Source: Cyanobacteria bacterium OH_SFB_17
GTDB lineage: Bacteria; Cyanobacteriota; Vampirovibrionia; Gastranaerophilales; Gastranaerophilaceae
Assembly (NCBI GenBank): GCA_023395735.1
Contig: JAEWYI010000034.1
Span: forward strand, 1-6,282
Length of the DNA stretch: 6,282 nt
Direction: 5' to 3'
Position 1 is the first letter of the stretch. The number at the start of each line of letters is the position of its first letter. This document shows positions 1 to 5,664 of the stretch, in pieces. Both the position numbers and the translations under genes were made by a program. The notes beneath the pieces were generated by a model. That model was not told the origin of the DNA and searched no databases. It saw only the letters and a program-made list of their open reading frames with translations.

Positions 1-827
1 GCTTCTGCGATTGCGGCGTATAGCATCCAAACAGGAACTTTTGAAAATATTTTTAAGAACACAGGATACACGATAAAAAATTGTATCGCAAATCCTATGG
101 CAAGAACCAGCAGATATTTTGATATACTGCTGAAGATGTTCACTCCAAAGCTGGAAACGGCCGTTGCAGTAAGTGCAAAAACACCTGGAGCTGCAAAATA
201 CATTATCCAGTCTGTAACTTTCATTGTGGCCGCAAAAATCGATTCGAAAAACGAAACAACAGGACGATTAATTTCACCCACTTTTGCAAGTGCAACCGCA
301 AAAATCAACGCAAAAACGATAATGCCAATCATATCGCCTTTTGCAACTGATTCTAAAGGGTTTTTAGGAATCATGCCTATGAAAATATTTAAAATATTAC
401 CTTTTTGAGCTTCAATGCTTTCAGAAACCTGATGTTGGATTCCGATAGCTGCATCTGTGTTTATGTATTGTGCTGCGCCGATTCCAGGCTTGATTGCAAG
501 AGCAAGAACAGCACCTAGAGTCACCGCAATAATTGTGATTATTCCATAATATACAATCATCTTAGAGCCGTATTTGCCAAGTTGTTTGTTGTCCCCAATG
601 CTTGTAATCCCTATCACTATGGCAGAAATTACGAGTGGAATTACGACCATTTGAATCAGTCTGATGAAAACTTGGCCAATAAAGGTAAGGATTTTTGTTA
701 TAAGAATATTGTCATGCCCGTGTAAGAAAATACCGACAACAATCCCTGCAATTAGCCCAAAGAAGATGTGCCAGTTGCGTTTTATTCCTAGACCGAGTGC
801 AATTAAAATTTGCATATGTAATTTCAT
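1..827 (-). CDS. Sodium:dicarboxylate/glutamate symporter (SDF/DAACS family), C-terminus outside window
   Basis: Inner-membrane secondary transporter that would import acidic amino acids or C4-dicarboxylates with Na+ or H+. The 275 visible residues are very hydrophobic and follow the family from the N-terminus. RLIQMVVIPLVISAIVIG (about 56-73) matches the segment that reads FLRLLKMLVMPIVFASLVVG in archaeal GltPh. It is followed by LGKYGSKMIVYYGIIT (83-98), then NPLESVAKGDMIGIIVFAL (156-174), then FAAPGVFALTATAVSSFG (211-228). The reading frame leaves the window just before the expected Ser-rich loop, so the SSS and NMDGT substrate/ion-binding motifs cannot be checked; roughly 130-150 residues are missing. 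The ATG at 827 is chosen because GAGGG lies 8 nt upstream (836-840); the ATG four codons later has no such site. It is divergent from the HNH gene and has its own candidate promoters. Substrate is not predictable from this half. Family assignment is confident. Confidence 0.93.
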   Translation of the reverse strand, partial: MKLHMQILIALGLGIKRNWHIFFGLIAGIVVGIFLHGHDNILITKILTFIGQVFIRLIQMVVIPLVISAIVIGITSIGDNKQLGKYGSKMIVYYGIITIIAVTLGAVLALAIKPGIGAAQYINTDAAIGIQHQVSESIEAQKGNILNIFIGMIPKNPLESVAKGDMIGIIVFALIFAVALAKVGEINRPVVSFFESIFAATMKVTDWIMYFAAPGVFALTATAVSSFGVNIFSSISKYLLVLAIGFAIQFFIVYPVFLKIFSKVPVWMLYAAIAE

Positions 828-868
828 ATAAAGTTCCCTCGCATTTTATTTATAATAAGTATTCTTAT

Positions 869-907
869 ATTGTACTACTTTATAAAAAAAATACAAATCC
901 TTTACAA
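869..907 (-). promoter_or_regulatory. Candidate sigma-70-type promoters for the symporter gene
   Basis: Two overlapping candidates read towards the symporter. One is TTGTAA (907-902), a 17-nt spacer, then TATAAA (884-879). The other is TTGTAT (896-891), a 16-nt spacer, then TACAAT (874-869). Either would give a leader of about 35-50 nt containing the GAGGG ribosome binding site. The region is A/T-rich, so chance matches are easy. I see no clear operator palindrome. Confidence 0.45.
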
Positions 908-929
908 AGAGTAAAAGAAAAATAAAAAA

Positions 930-970
930 TTGTAAATAATTTGTAACTTTTTCTACAATGGTAGTATAAA
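930..970 (+). promoter_or_regulatory. Candidate sigma-70-type promoters for the HNH gene
   Basis: Two overlapping candidates face the HNH gene, each with an 18-nt spacer: TTGTAA (930-935) with TACAAT (954-959), and TTGTAA (941-946) with TATAAA (965-970). They are offset by 11 nt because TTGTAAnnnnn is repeated in tandem at 930 and 941. The downstream pair would start transcription near 977, leaving a leader of about 24 nt. That leader has no convincing Shine-Dalgarno sequence; the nearest purine-rich piece is GCGGA at 981-985, 15 nt before the ATG. Confidence 0.4.
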
Positions 971-1000
971 ATTATTTTCAGCGGATTATTATATTAAATA

Positions 1001-2176
1001 ATGAGAATCGGTGTTATACAGAACAGTTGGAATTTATCTAAAAACAGACTTGGGATAATAGATTACAATTCAAGGCCTGCGGATTTTCAGCCGAGTTTTA
1101 ATGGAAAATTTAGTGGCGTCGATACTTTTGTTAAAAAGACTAAGGTTTTTGAACATCTCGGTGTCGATAAAAAAGAATTTAAGAAAACCCTTTTTTACAT
1201 GGCAAAAGATTTGAGAAAAATTGATAATTTTCCGTGTGGTTATTCAGGTATACCAATGATTTCACGTGTCTCGTTTTCAAAAATTTTTACAGAAGCAGGT
1301 TTGAATTATTCGATTAATTCTTCATTAGGAAGACTTAATCCGTTTGCAAACAATCTATATCCGACAGAGCAGGCAGTATTAAAAAAAATAAACACTGTTA
1401 AAAAATTTGCGGGCGTGAAAAATTTGAAAACAGCTCTAGACATCTTAGCTCCGGAAAGTGCTCAGAGACTTGTAGCAAAGCAACAAAAAACTTTTGAAGA
1501 AATTTTTGATATGACTTCTAAAATGGGTCCTGTTGATAAAAAGGAAATTAGAGAGATACTCGGAAAAACACAAGAGGTTATAGAAAAACACGCTCCTCCT
1601 CCTGATACTGTCAGAAGAATTTTAATAGATCACTTAAAAGCTATTAAAGGTGATGTTTATGACAGAGAATCTTATCAAAAAATCTATAAGAAAGCCGAAA
1701 AATTGGCTTGTTCGATAAATGATGAGGATGCTTTTATAATTCAATATAAACAAAAAAAATCAGAATATCTTGAAAGAAGACTTGTGCTTCCTTCAGTTTC
1801 TTCTTTTGATCATATTATCCCGGTAAACCGCGGAGGCGAAGAGTTTCCGGAAAATGCAATAATAGTTTCTAATGAAAGAAATTCTGATAAAACAAATATT
1901 CCTTTTGCAGATTGGATTCAGGATAAAAAAGAAAAAGTCGAACAAAGCATGCAAAAACAGGTTGATTTCATAATTAAAGAAAGCAACAGAGGCAAAATTA
2001 AAGATATGGCTTGGTATGTTGTTGCTTTGAAAAATACAATATCCAAGCTCTCTAACGGTGAAATTCAGCTCAATATTAGCAAACTTCAGCCGAATAAAAG
2101 AGAATTAAGTTTGATTAAAAGAATTGCACAAGAATGTCCTGAGGTTTTTGGTAATTTTTTAGAAAACGCAGCTTAA
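1001..2176 (+). CDS. HNH endonuclease domain protein with large unrecognised N-terminal region
   Basis: 391 residues, predicted soluble, with no signal peptide or membrane segment. The recognisable part is a compact HNH (HNN-type) nuclease motif at about 268-305: D270-H271-I-I-P274, then GG (278-279), N285 in ENAIIV, N294 and K297 in NERNSDK, and an FADWI helix start. H271 would be the general base and D270/N294 the metal ligands. No CxxC zinc knuckles flank it. Residues 1-37 hold an N-terminal segment ending PSFNGKF (31-37). Residues 38-255 are Lys/Glu-rich and probably mostly helical, with no family I recognise. Residues 310-391 are a further helical tail. An in-frame TAA at 995-997 makes ATG 1001 the earliest start, although no good ribosome binding site precedes it. 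It stands alone: no methyltransferase, immunity-like gene or phage gene is next to it. It could be a homing-type, defence or effector nuclease; only the HNH domain is supported. Confidence 0.8.
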   Translation: MRIGVIQNSWNLSKNRLGIIDYNSRPADFQPSFNGKFSGVDTFVKKTKVFEHLGVDKKEFKKTLFYMAKDLRKIDNFPCGYSGIPMISRVSFSKIFTEAGLNYSINSSLGRLNPFANNLYPTEQAVLKKINTVKKFAGVKNLKTALDILAPESAQRLVAKQQKTFEEIFDMTSKMGPVDKKEIREILGKTQEVIEKHAPPPDTVRRILIDHLKAIKGDVYDRESYQKIYKKAEKLACSINDEDAFIIQYKQKKSEYLERRLVLPSVSSFDHIIPVNRGGEEFPENAIIVSNERNSDKTNIPFADWIQDKKEKVEQSMQKQVDFIIKESNRGKIKDMAWYVVALKNTISKLSNGEIQLNISKLQPNKRELSLIKRIAQECPEVFGNFLENAA

Positions 2177-2183
2177 ATTTTTA

Positions 2184-3395
2184 TTATTTTGAGGAGTTGA
2201 ACAAATAATCGTTTTTCTTTTTTATTTCATCTTGAATCTCACGATAGTTCGCTGATACAGGTGTTGGTTTTGATGTTTTTATGACTTCGATAAAAACTTC
2301 TTCGTGTCTAGGTTTTTTAAAGGGCGAATTTTTGCCTCGGATGTTTTGAGGCGAAAATTCGCCTTTTGCAACATCATTTCTGGCAGGAACAATTAACCCG
2401 CTTTTTGTAAGTTTTTGCAGATTTTGGTAAGAAGATAAAAATTCAATCAGTTTTAAAGCTTCTTTTTTGTGTTTGGAGCTTTTGCTCAAAGCCCATCCTG
2501 AGGCATCCATTGGAACAATGCTTCCATAGGTTCCGTTTGGAAAATTAATCACGTCCCAATCAAATTTTGCTTCTTCTCTATATTTAGGCACAAGCCATCT
2601 TCCTGACAGTTGCATTGCCAAGCGTCCTTGTAAAAAAAGTTGTGCCATAGTAGCGCTTGCACTTTCGGATTTTTTTGGAGCTACATTATATTTGTTGCGC
2701 AAATCTGCGTAAAAATTGAGCCCTTTTTTGCTTTTGGAGGAGTCTATGATTTGAGTTTTTAAATCGTCTGATAAAATTCCTCCGCCTTCTGACATCAAAT
2801 ACGGAAGATAAAAAAGTATAGGTTCTTCTTCAAAGCTTACGCCCCAGATGTCGGTATTTCCGTCTGAATTTGTGTCTTTTGTGAGTTTTTTACAGGTAAT
2901 CAAAAAATCCTGCATTGTCCATTTTTTATATGGATAGGCAACATTGTATTTGTCAAAAATATCTTTGTTGTAATAAATTACAAGGTTTGAAACATCCCTT
3001 GGAATCGCGTATAATTTGCCTTTGTAAGAAAGTGAATCCAGCGCTTTTTGATAAAAAGGTTTTGTGTCAAAGCTGCTTAAATCCTCAAGTACTCCTGCAT
3101 CTGCATATATCGGCAAGTATAAATTATTCAAAAAAACAATATCGGGTGCGAGATTCGAAGCAAAGAGAAGATGGATTTTTTGAAAATAATTTTGTGGAAT
3201 ATGCATAAAATCAATTTTAATCTCTGGGTTTTGTTTTTCATATTCACTCAGCATCGGTTTCACAAGTTCAATTTCAGATTTTGAACCCCAGCTTGCAAAT
3301 TGTAAGACAATTTTGTCCTGTTGTTTTTTATAAGAAGATAAAAAAACAATAAGAATTACTAAAAATGAAACTGATATAATTAATTTTTTTTTCAT
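2184..3395 (-). CDS. ABC transporter solute-binding protein, family 1 (sugar/glycerol-phosphate type)
   Basis: Periplasmic or membrane-tethered substrate receptor of an ABC importer (MalE/UgpB-like, SBP_bac_1 type). From the ATG it is 403 residues, normal for the family. Visible family signatures are LAPDIVFLNNLYLPIYADAG (about 82-101) followed by VLEDL, KGKLYAIPRDVSNLVIYYN (125-143), the DSDG-like NSDGNTDIWGVSF (176-188), LFLQGRLAMQLSGRW (254-268), SGWALSKSSKHKKEALKLIEFL (starting near 299) and the C-terminal TPVSANYREIQDEI. The leader MKKKLIISVSF plus a hydrophobic stretch is Sec-type, but it ends L-S-S-Tyr22 where a lipoprotein would have L-S-S-Cys. ATG 3395 is 2 nt after the upstream stop. 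A GTG two codons earlier (3401) overlaps that stop as GTGA and is the alternative; coupling is likely either way. No permease or ATPase gene is in the window. The ligand is unknown; carbohydrate is the family norm. Confidence 0.9.
   Translation of the reverse strand: MKKKLIISVSFLVILIVFLSSYKKQQDKIVLQFASWGSKSEIELVKPMLSEYEKQNPEIKIDFMHIPQNYFQKIHLLFASNLAPDIVFLNNLYLPIYADAGVLEDLSSFDTKPFYQKALDSLSYKGKLYAIPRDVSNLVIYYNKDIFDKYNVAYPYKKWTMQDFLITCKKLTKDTNSDGNTDIWGVSFEEEPILFYLPYLMSEGGGILSDDLKTQIIDSSKSKKGLNFYADLRNKYNVAPKKSESASATMAQLFLQGRLAMQLSGRWLVPKYREEAKFDWDVINFPNGTYGSIVPMDASGWALSKSSKHKKEALKLIEFLSSYQNLQKLTKSGLIVPARNDVAKGEFSPQNIRGKNSPFKKPRHEEVFIEVIKTSKPTPVSANYREIQDEIKKKNDYLFNSSK
2323..2363. repeat. 16-bp near-perfect inverted repeat (hairpin) inside the solute-binding protein gene
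   Basis: Arm 2323-2338 (GGCGAATTTTTGCCTC) pairs with arm 2348-2363 (GAGGCGAAAATTCGCC) around a 9-nt loop. The only non-Watson-Crick position is T2333/G2353. This is a G-U wobble in RNA read from the plus strand but an A-C mismatch in the gene's own mRNA. On the plus strand the stem is followed by TTTT (2364-2367). It encodes the stretch GEFSPQNIRGKNSPF near the protein's C-terminus. It could serve as a terminator for the convergent HNH transcript, a 3'-end stability element, or a palindromic repeat tolerated in frame. Confidence 0.7.
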
Positions 3396-3397
3396 AA

Positions 3398-5122
3398 TCA
3401 CAATTCAATCAAAAGATTCATTCTTTCAGGTGTAACTTCCACAATTCCTTTAAAGCCGCCGATTTTCGTCATGTAATTTGTGGAGGTTCCTTTTTGTTCA
3501 TTCACTCTTGCCTGAATTTTTGCAGAAATTTTGTTATTAAATCTTTTTAAAACAAAAATCTCTTCTTCAATATGCCCGACAAGCGCCGTAGAATCTTCAA
3601 AATCAACTAGATAGAACCCTTTTGAGTTATCGATTTTAAACTCGGATTTAACCAGTTCGTCTTCATCGTTTTCCTCAATTTGTTCGGAAGCGATAGGAGA
3701 AATAATTTCTTCGTTGTAAGAATGAAGTTCAAAATTTTCTTCGTTTTCTTCGCTAAAAATATCGTCAATGGATGCTTCTGAGATTTCTTCGAGTGAATAA
3801 TCATCTACATCTTCAAGATTGATTCCAAATTTGTCATCTTCAGGTCGTTCAATTATATTTTCTTCAAAGTCGGAATTTGTATTTATTTCTTGATTATAAA
3901 AGTCTTCGTTTTCTTGATTTTCGTTTATTTCATTTTCGTTTTCAGAAGGATTTGAAAATAATTCGTCTAATTCTTGTGAATCAATTTGTTGCGGCATTTG
4001 TTCTTCTTCAGTCAGAGTTTCTTGTTGTTGGGAGGTTTCTTTGTAGGTCTTAAATTTTGTTCTCCAGTCCATGCTTTCGTCAATTTTTTCGCTGTAATCT
4101 ATTGCAGAATCTGGTTTTTGCTCAAGATTTTGTTTGAAAAATTCTTTTTGTTTCATTGCGTTTTTAGCTGTTTTTCTCGCAGCTAAAAGCAAAAGCAAAA
4201 ATATCGATGCGATTGCGCCAAGGGTCAGGTAAAGGTTGTTTTTTACTATATTTTTGATTTTTTGTTTGTATTTTTGAACCCTGCCTATGCTTTGTGGTTT
4301 TGGCGGTTCGGGTGTTACAATTGGAGAAACTTGATTCAGGTTTTGCGGTTGTTCGGTTTTGAGCTGTGGGGTTTCAAGTTCTTGTTTTTTTGCTTCGGTC
4401 AGAACAATTTTTTCTTTGCTTAACTGAGGTTTTTGCGGAACTTTAGTCGGCTCTGCTTTCGGCGAAGTTTTTTGAGCAGTTTTTTGTTCAATTTTTGATG
4501 GCTCTTGCTTTGCAAGAGATTTTTTAATTTTTGTTTTTTCTACAGAAGAAGCTTTCTTTAATTTCTCTGTTTTATTTTCTACAGAAGAAAGCGTTTTTTT
4601 AGAAGTCTCTTTTGTTTTTGTTGAAGATTTTTTCTTTGTTGAGGCTTGTGTTTTTGATACTTTTTTCTTTTCGCTTTGGACTAGAAGTTCGCTGTAGTCT
4701 TTATCAGTCAATGATTCTTCAACTTTTAGCGTTTGGGTTTGGGTTGAGATTTCAACAGGTTTTTTTGAAGAAATAGTGATTTTTGTGTAACCTTTTACCC
4801 CGTTTTGGTATTGTTGGGTTTTTACCTGAACATCCCCAATTACATCTGAAACTGCTTTTACAGAGGGTTTAGATGTCATTGAATTTGCTGTTTCAGGCAT
4901 CAAAATTACGTATTCGGTGTCATTTTTTTTGTTAACAACTATGTTGTCATGGTAAGGTTTGCTTGTGTACAAAGTAACTTTTACACCGCTGATAGAGCTT
5001 TTTTTAATCTCTGTTTTTAAAAGGTTGTTTTGGAAAGATTCAGAGAAAGACTGGTTTTGGACAGCAAAAAGTACCGCACAAAGAAAAATAGAATTAAGAT
5101 ATTTTTTTTTGCAATTTTTCAC
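3398..5122 (-). CDS. Bitopic envelope protein: AMIN-like periplasmic domain, Lys-rich linker, one TM helix, acidic cytoplasmic tail
   Basis: 574 residues from the preferred GTG at 5122 (KNCKKKYLNSIFLCAVLFAV begins at residue 2). Order: Sec-type signal sequence (about 1-28); a beta-rich domain (about 38-130) with VTLYTSKP, TEYVILMPET and KGYTKITISSKKPVEI, resembling the AMIN domain of amidases and PilQ; a Lys/Thr/Ser/Pro linker (about 150-297) with two SSVE(K/N) units; one membrane helix (LYLTLGAIASIFLLLLLAA, about 297-315) followed by RKTAKNAMKQK; a Glu/Asp/Asn-rich tail (about 330-490); and a C-terminal folded-looking domain (about 495-574) that I do not recognise. The signal sequence plus the positive charges after the helix put the tail in the cytoplasm. 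The layout recalls FimV-type polar scaffolds, without a visible LysM or TPR. The GTG at 5131 is the alternative start (577 residues), but its purine-rich site would be only 3 nt away. It lies 68 nt downstream of the PAP2-like gene and is coupled to the binding protein gene. No enzymatic role is visible. Confidence 0.75.
   Translation of the reverse strand: MKNCKKKYLNSIFLCAVLFAVQNQSFSESFQNNLLKTEIKKSSISGVKVTLYTSKPYHDNIVVNKKNDTEYVILMPETANSMTSKPSVKAVSDVIGDVQVKTQQYQNGVKGYTKITISSKKPVEISTQTQTLKVEESLTDKDYSELLVQSEKKKVSKTQASTKKKSSTKTKETSKKTLSSVENKTEKLKKASSVEKTKIKKSLAKQEPSKIEQKTAQKTSPKAEPTKVPQKPQLSKEKIVLTEAKKQELETPQLKTEQPQNLNQVSPIVTPEPPKPQSIGRVQKYKQKIKNIVKNNLYLTLGAIASIFLLLLLAARKTAKNAMKQKEFFKQNLEQKPDSAIDYSEKIDESMDWRTKFKTYKETSQQQETLTEEEQMPQQIDSQELDELFSNPSENENEINENQENEDFYNQEINTNSDFEENIIERPEDDKFGINLEDVDDYSLEEISEASIDDIFSEENEENFELHSYNEEIISPIASEQIEENDEDELVKSEFKIDNSKGFYLVDFEDSTALVGHIEEEIFVLKRFNNKISAKIQARVNEQKGTSTNYMTKIGGFKGIVEVTPERMNLLIEL
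3902..3946 (-). repeat. Three imperfect 15-bp tandem units encoding NEN-type pentapeptides
   Basis: Units 3902-3916, 3917-3931 and 3932-3946 share a (T/C)TTCGTTT core in the same phase. On the coding strand they give SENEN-EINEN-QENED in the acidic cytoplasmic tail. This is a small in-frame minisatellite, consistent with slippage-driven growth of a disordered segment; its copy number could differ between strains. Confidence 0.6.
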
Positions 5123-5130
5123 CGAACACA

Positions 5131-5138
5131 CCTTCCCT
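5131..5138 (-). promoter_or_regulatory. Ribosome binding site that favours the GTG start at 5122
   Basis: AGGGAAGG on the minus strand ends 8 nt before the GTG at 5122, a normal spacing. For the in-frame GTG at 5131 the AGGG core would be only 3 nt away and the site would overlap the start codon. Starting at 5122 also gives a more typical signal peptide, beginning with KNCKKKYLN after the initiator. Confidence 0.6.
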
Positions 5139-5190
5139 AAAGAAATTTTAACACTAACCGATAGAAATTTGCATCATTGTTAATAAATTT

Positions 5191-5661
5191 TTACTGTAAT
5201 ACTATGAAATGCATATAATAAGCGTATCCTACGCCCAACAATGCCCCTGCAAAAACTTCCAAAGGTGTATGGCCAAGAAGTTCTTTTAATTTGCCGCCGA
5301 CTGATTGAACGTCGTGTTTGTAAAAATCGTCCATAATTCTGTTCAAACAAGTTGCCATTTTGCCAGAGGCTCTTCTTAATCCTGCAGCATCATACATTAC
5401 AATCAAAGCGTAACCCATTGCAATTGAAAAAGAAATTGAACTGTAACCTGTCAAAATTCCTACGGTAGTTGCTATTCCCACAACTCCGGCAGAGTGTGAA
5501 CTCGGCATGCCTCCTGTGGTGGTAAAAAGTTTGAAGTCGATTTCTCTTTTTACTAACAAATGGATTGAAAACTTTAAAACTTGCGCAATAAAGGCAGCTG
5601 ATAACCCTATAAATAAAACTTCATATCCTGTTCCGAAAATATCTGATCTATGTAACACCAA
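5191..5661 (-). CDS. Divergent PAP2 family membrane protein (DUF212, YuiD-like)
   Basis: Small integral membrane protein of 156 residues, full length for this family. The diagnostic blocks are all present: TGGMPSSHSAGV (49-60), YDAAGLRRASGKMA (90-103) and LGHTPLEVFAGALLGVGYA (129-147). SSHS plus the RR(A)SG and GHTP blocks echo the acid phosphatase/haloperoxidase superfamily active site, with His56 and His131 as likely catalytic residues. Hydrophobic segments lie at about 14-37, 57-72, 76-92 and 133-152. The substrate of the family is not firmly known. Placement 3 nt after a prenyl diphosphate synthase gene suggests, by inference only, a prenyl phosphate or diphosphate. I recall the same adjacency (crtE followed by divergent PAP2) in cyanobacteria. 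The start is TTG 5661 or GTG 5658; the AGG at 5668-5670 is 6 or 9 nt upstream, so both are plausible. No ATG occurs before residue 52, inside the conserved block. Confidence 0.92.
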   Translation of the reverse strand: MVLHRSDIFGTGYEVLFIGLSAAFIAQVLKFSIHLLVKREIDFKLFTTTGGMPSSHSAGVVGIATTVGILTGYSSISFSIAMGYALIVMYDAAGLRRASGKMATCLNRIMDDFYKHDVQSVGGKLKELLGHTPLEVFAGALLGVGYAYYMHFIVLQ

Positions 5662-5664
5662 ATT

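Noticed and set aside
97..408. 103-residue open frame on the plus strand
   Set aside because: It lies antisense to conserved symporter sequence, has no promoter or ribosome binding site I can see, and its residues look like the reverse reading of membrane helices.
1001..2176. HNH gene as a restriction or CRISPR nuclease
   Set aside because: There is no methyltransferase, specificity subunit, cas gene or repeat array in the window, and no RuvC motifs in the protein; only the HNH domain is supported.
2915..3208. 97-residue open frame on the plus strand
   Set aside because: It is antisense to well-conserved solute-binding protein motifs; composition is typical of a shadow frame.
3607..3804. 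65-residue open frame on the minus strand
   Set aside because: It is a shifted frame inside the acidic tail of the AMIN-like protein; the Lys-rich reading comes from the same GAA/AAT-rich DNA.
3986..4186. 66-residue Phe/Leu-rich open frame on the plus strand
   Set aside because: It is antisense to the Lys/Glu-rich part and membrane helix region; Lys and Glu codons read as Phe and Leu on the opposite strand, so it only mimics a membrane protein.
4502..4524. Plus-strand terminator-like hairpin (CTCTTGC, loop TTT, GCAAGAG, then ATTTTTT)
   Set aside because: The 7-bp stem is perfect and followed by a T-run, but no plus-strand gene precedes it. It lies inside the AAA-rich Lys linker, where T-runs on the other strand are expected; probably coincidence.
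4959..5183. 74-residue open frame on the plus strand
   Set aside because: It is antisense to the signal peptide and first domain of the AMIN-like gene, with no supporting signal.
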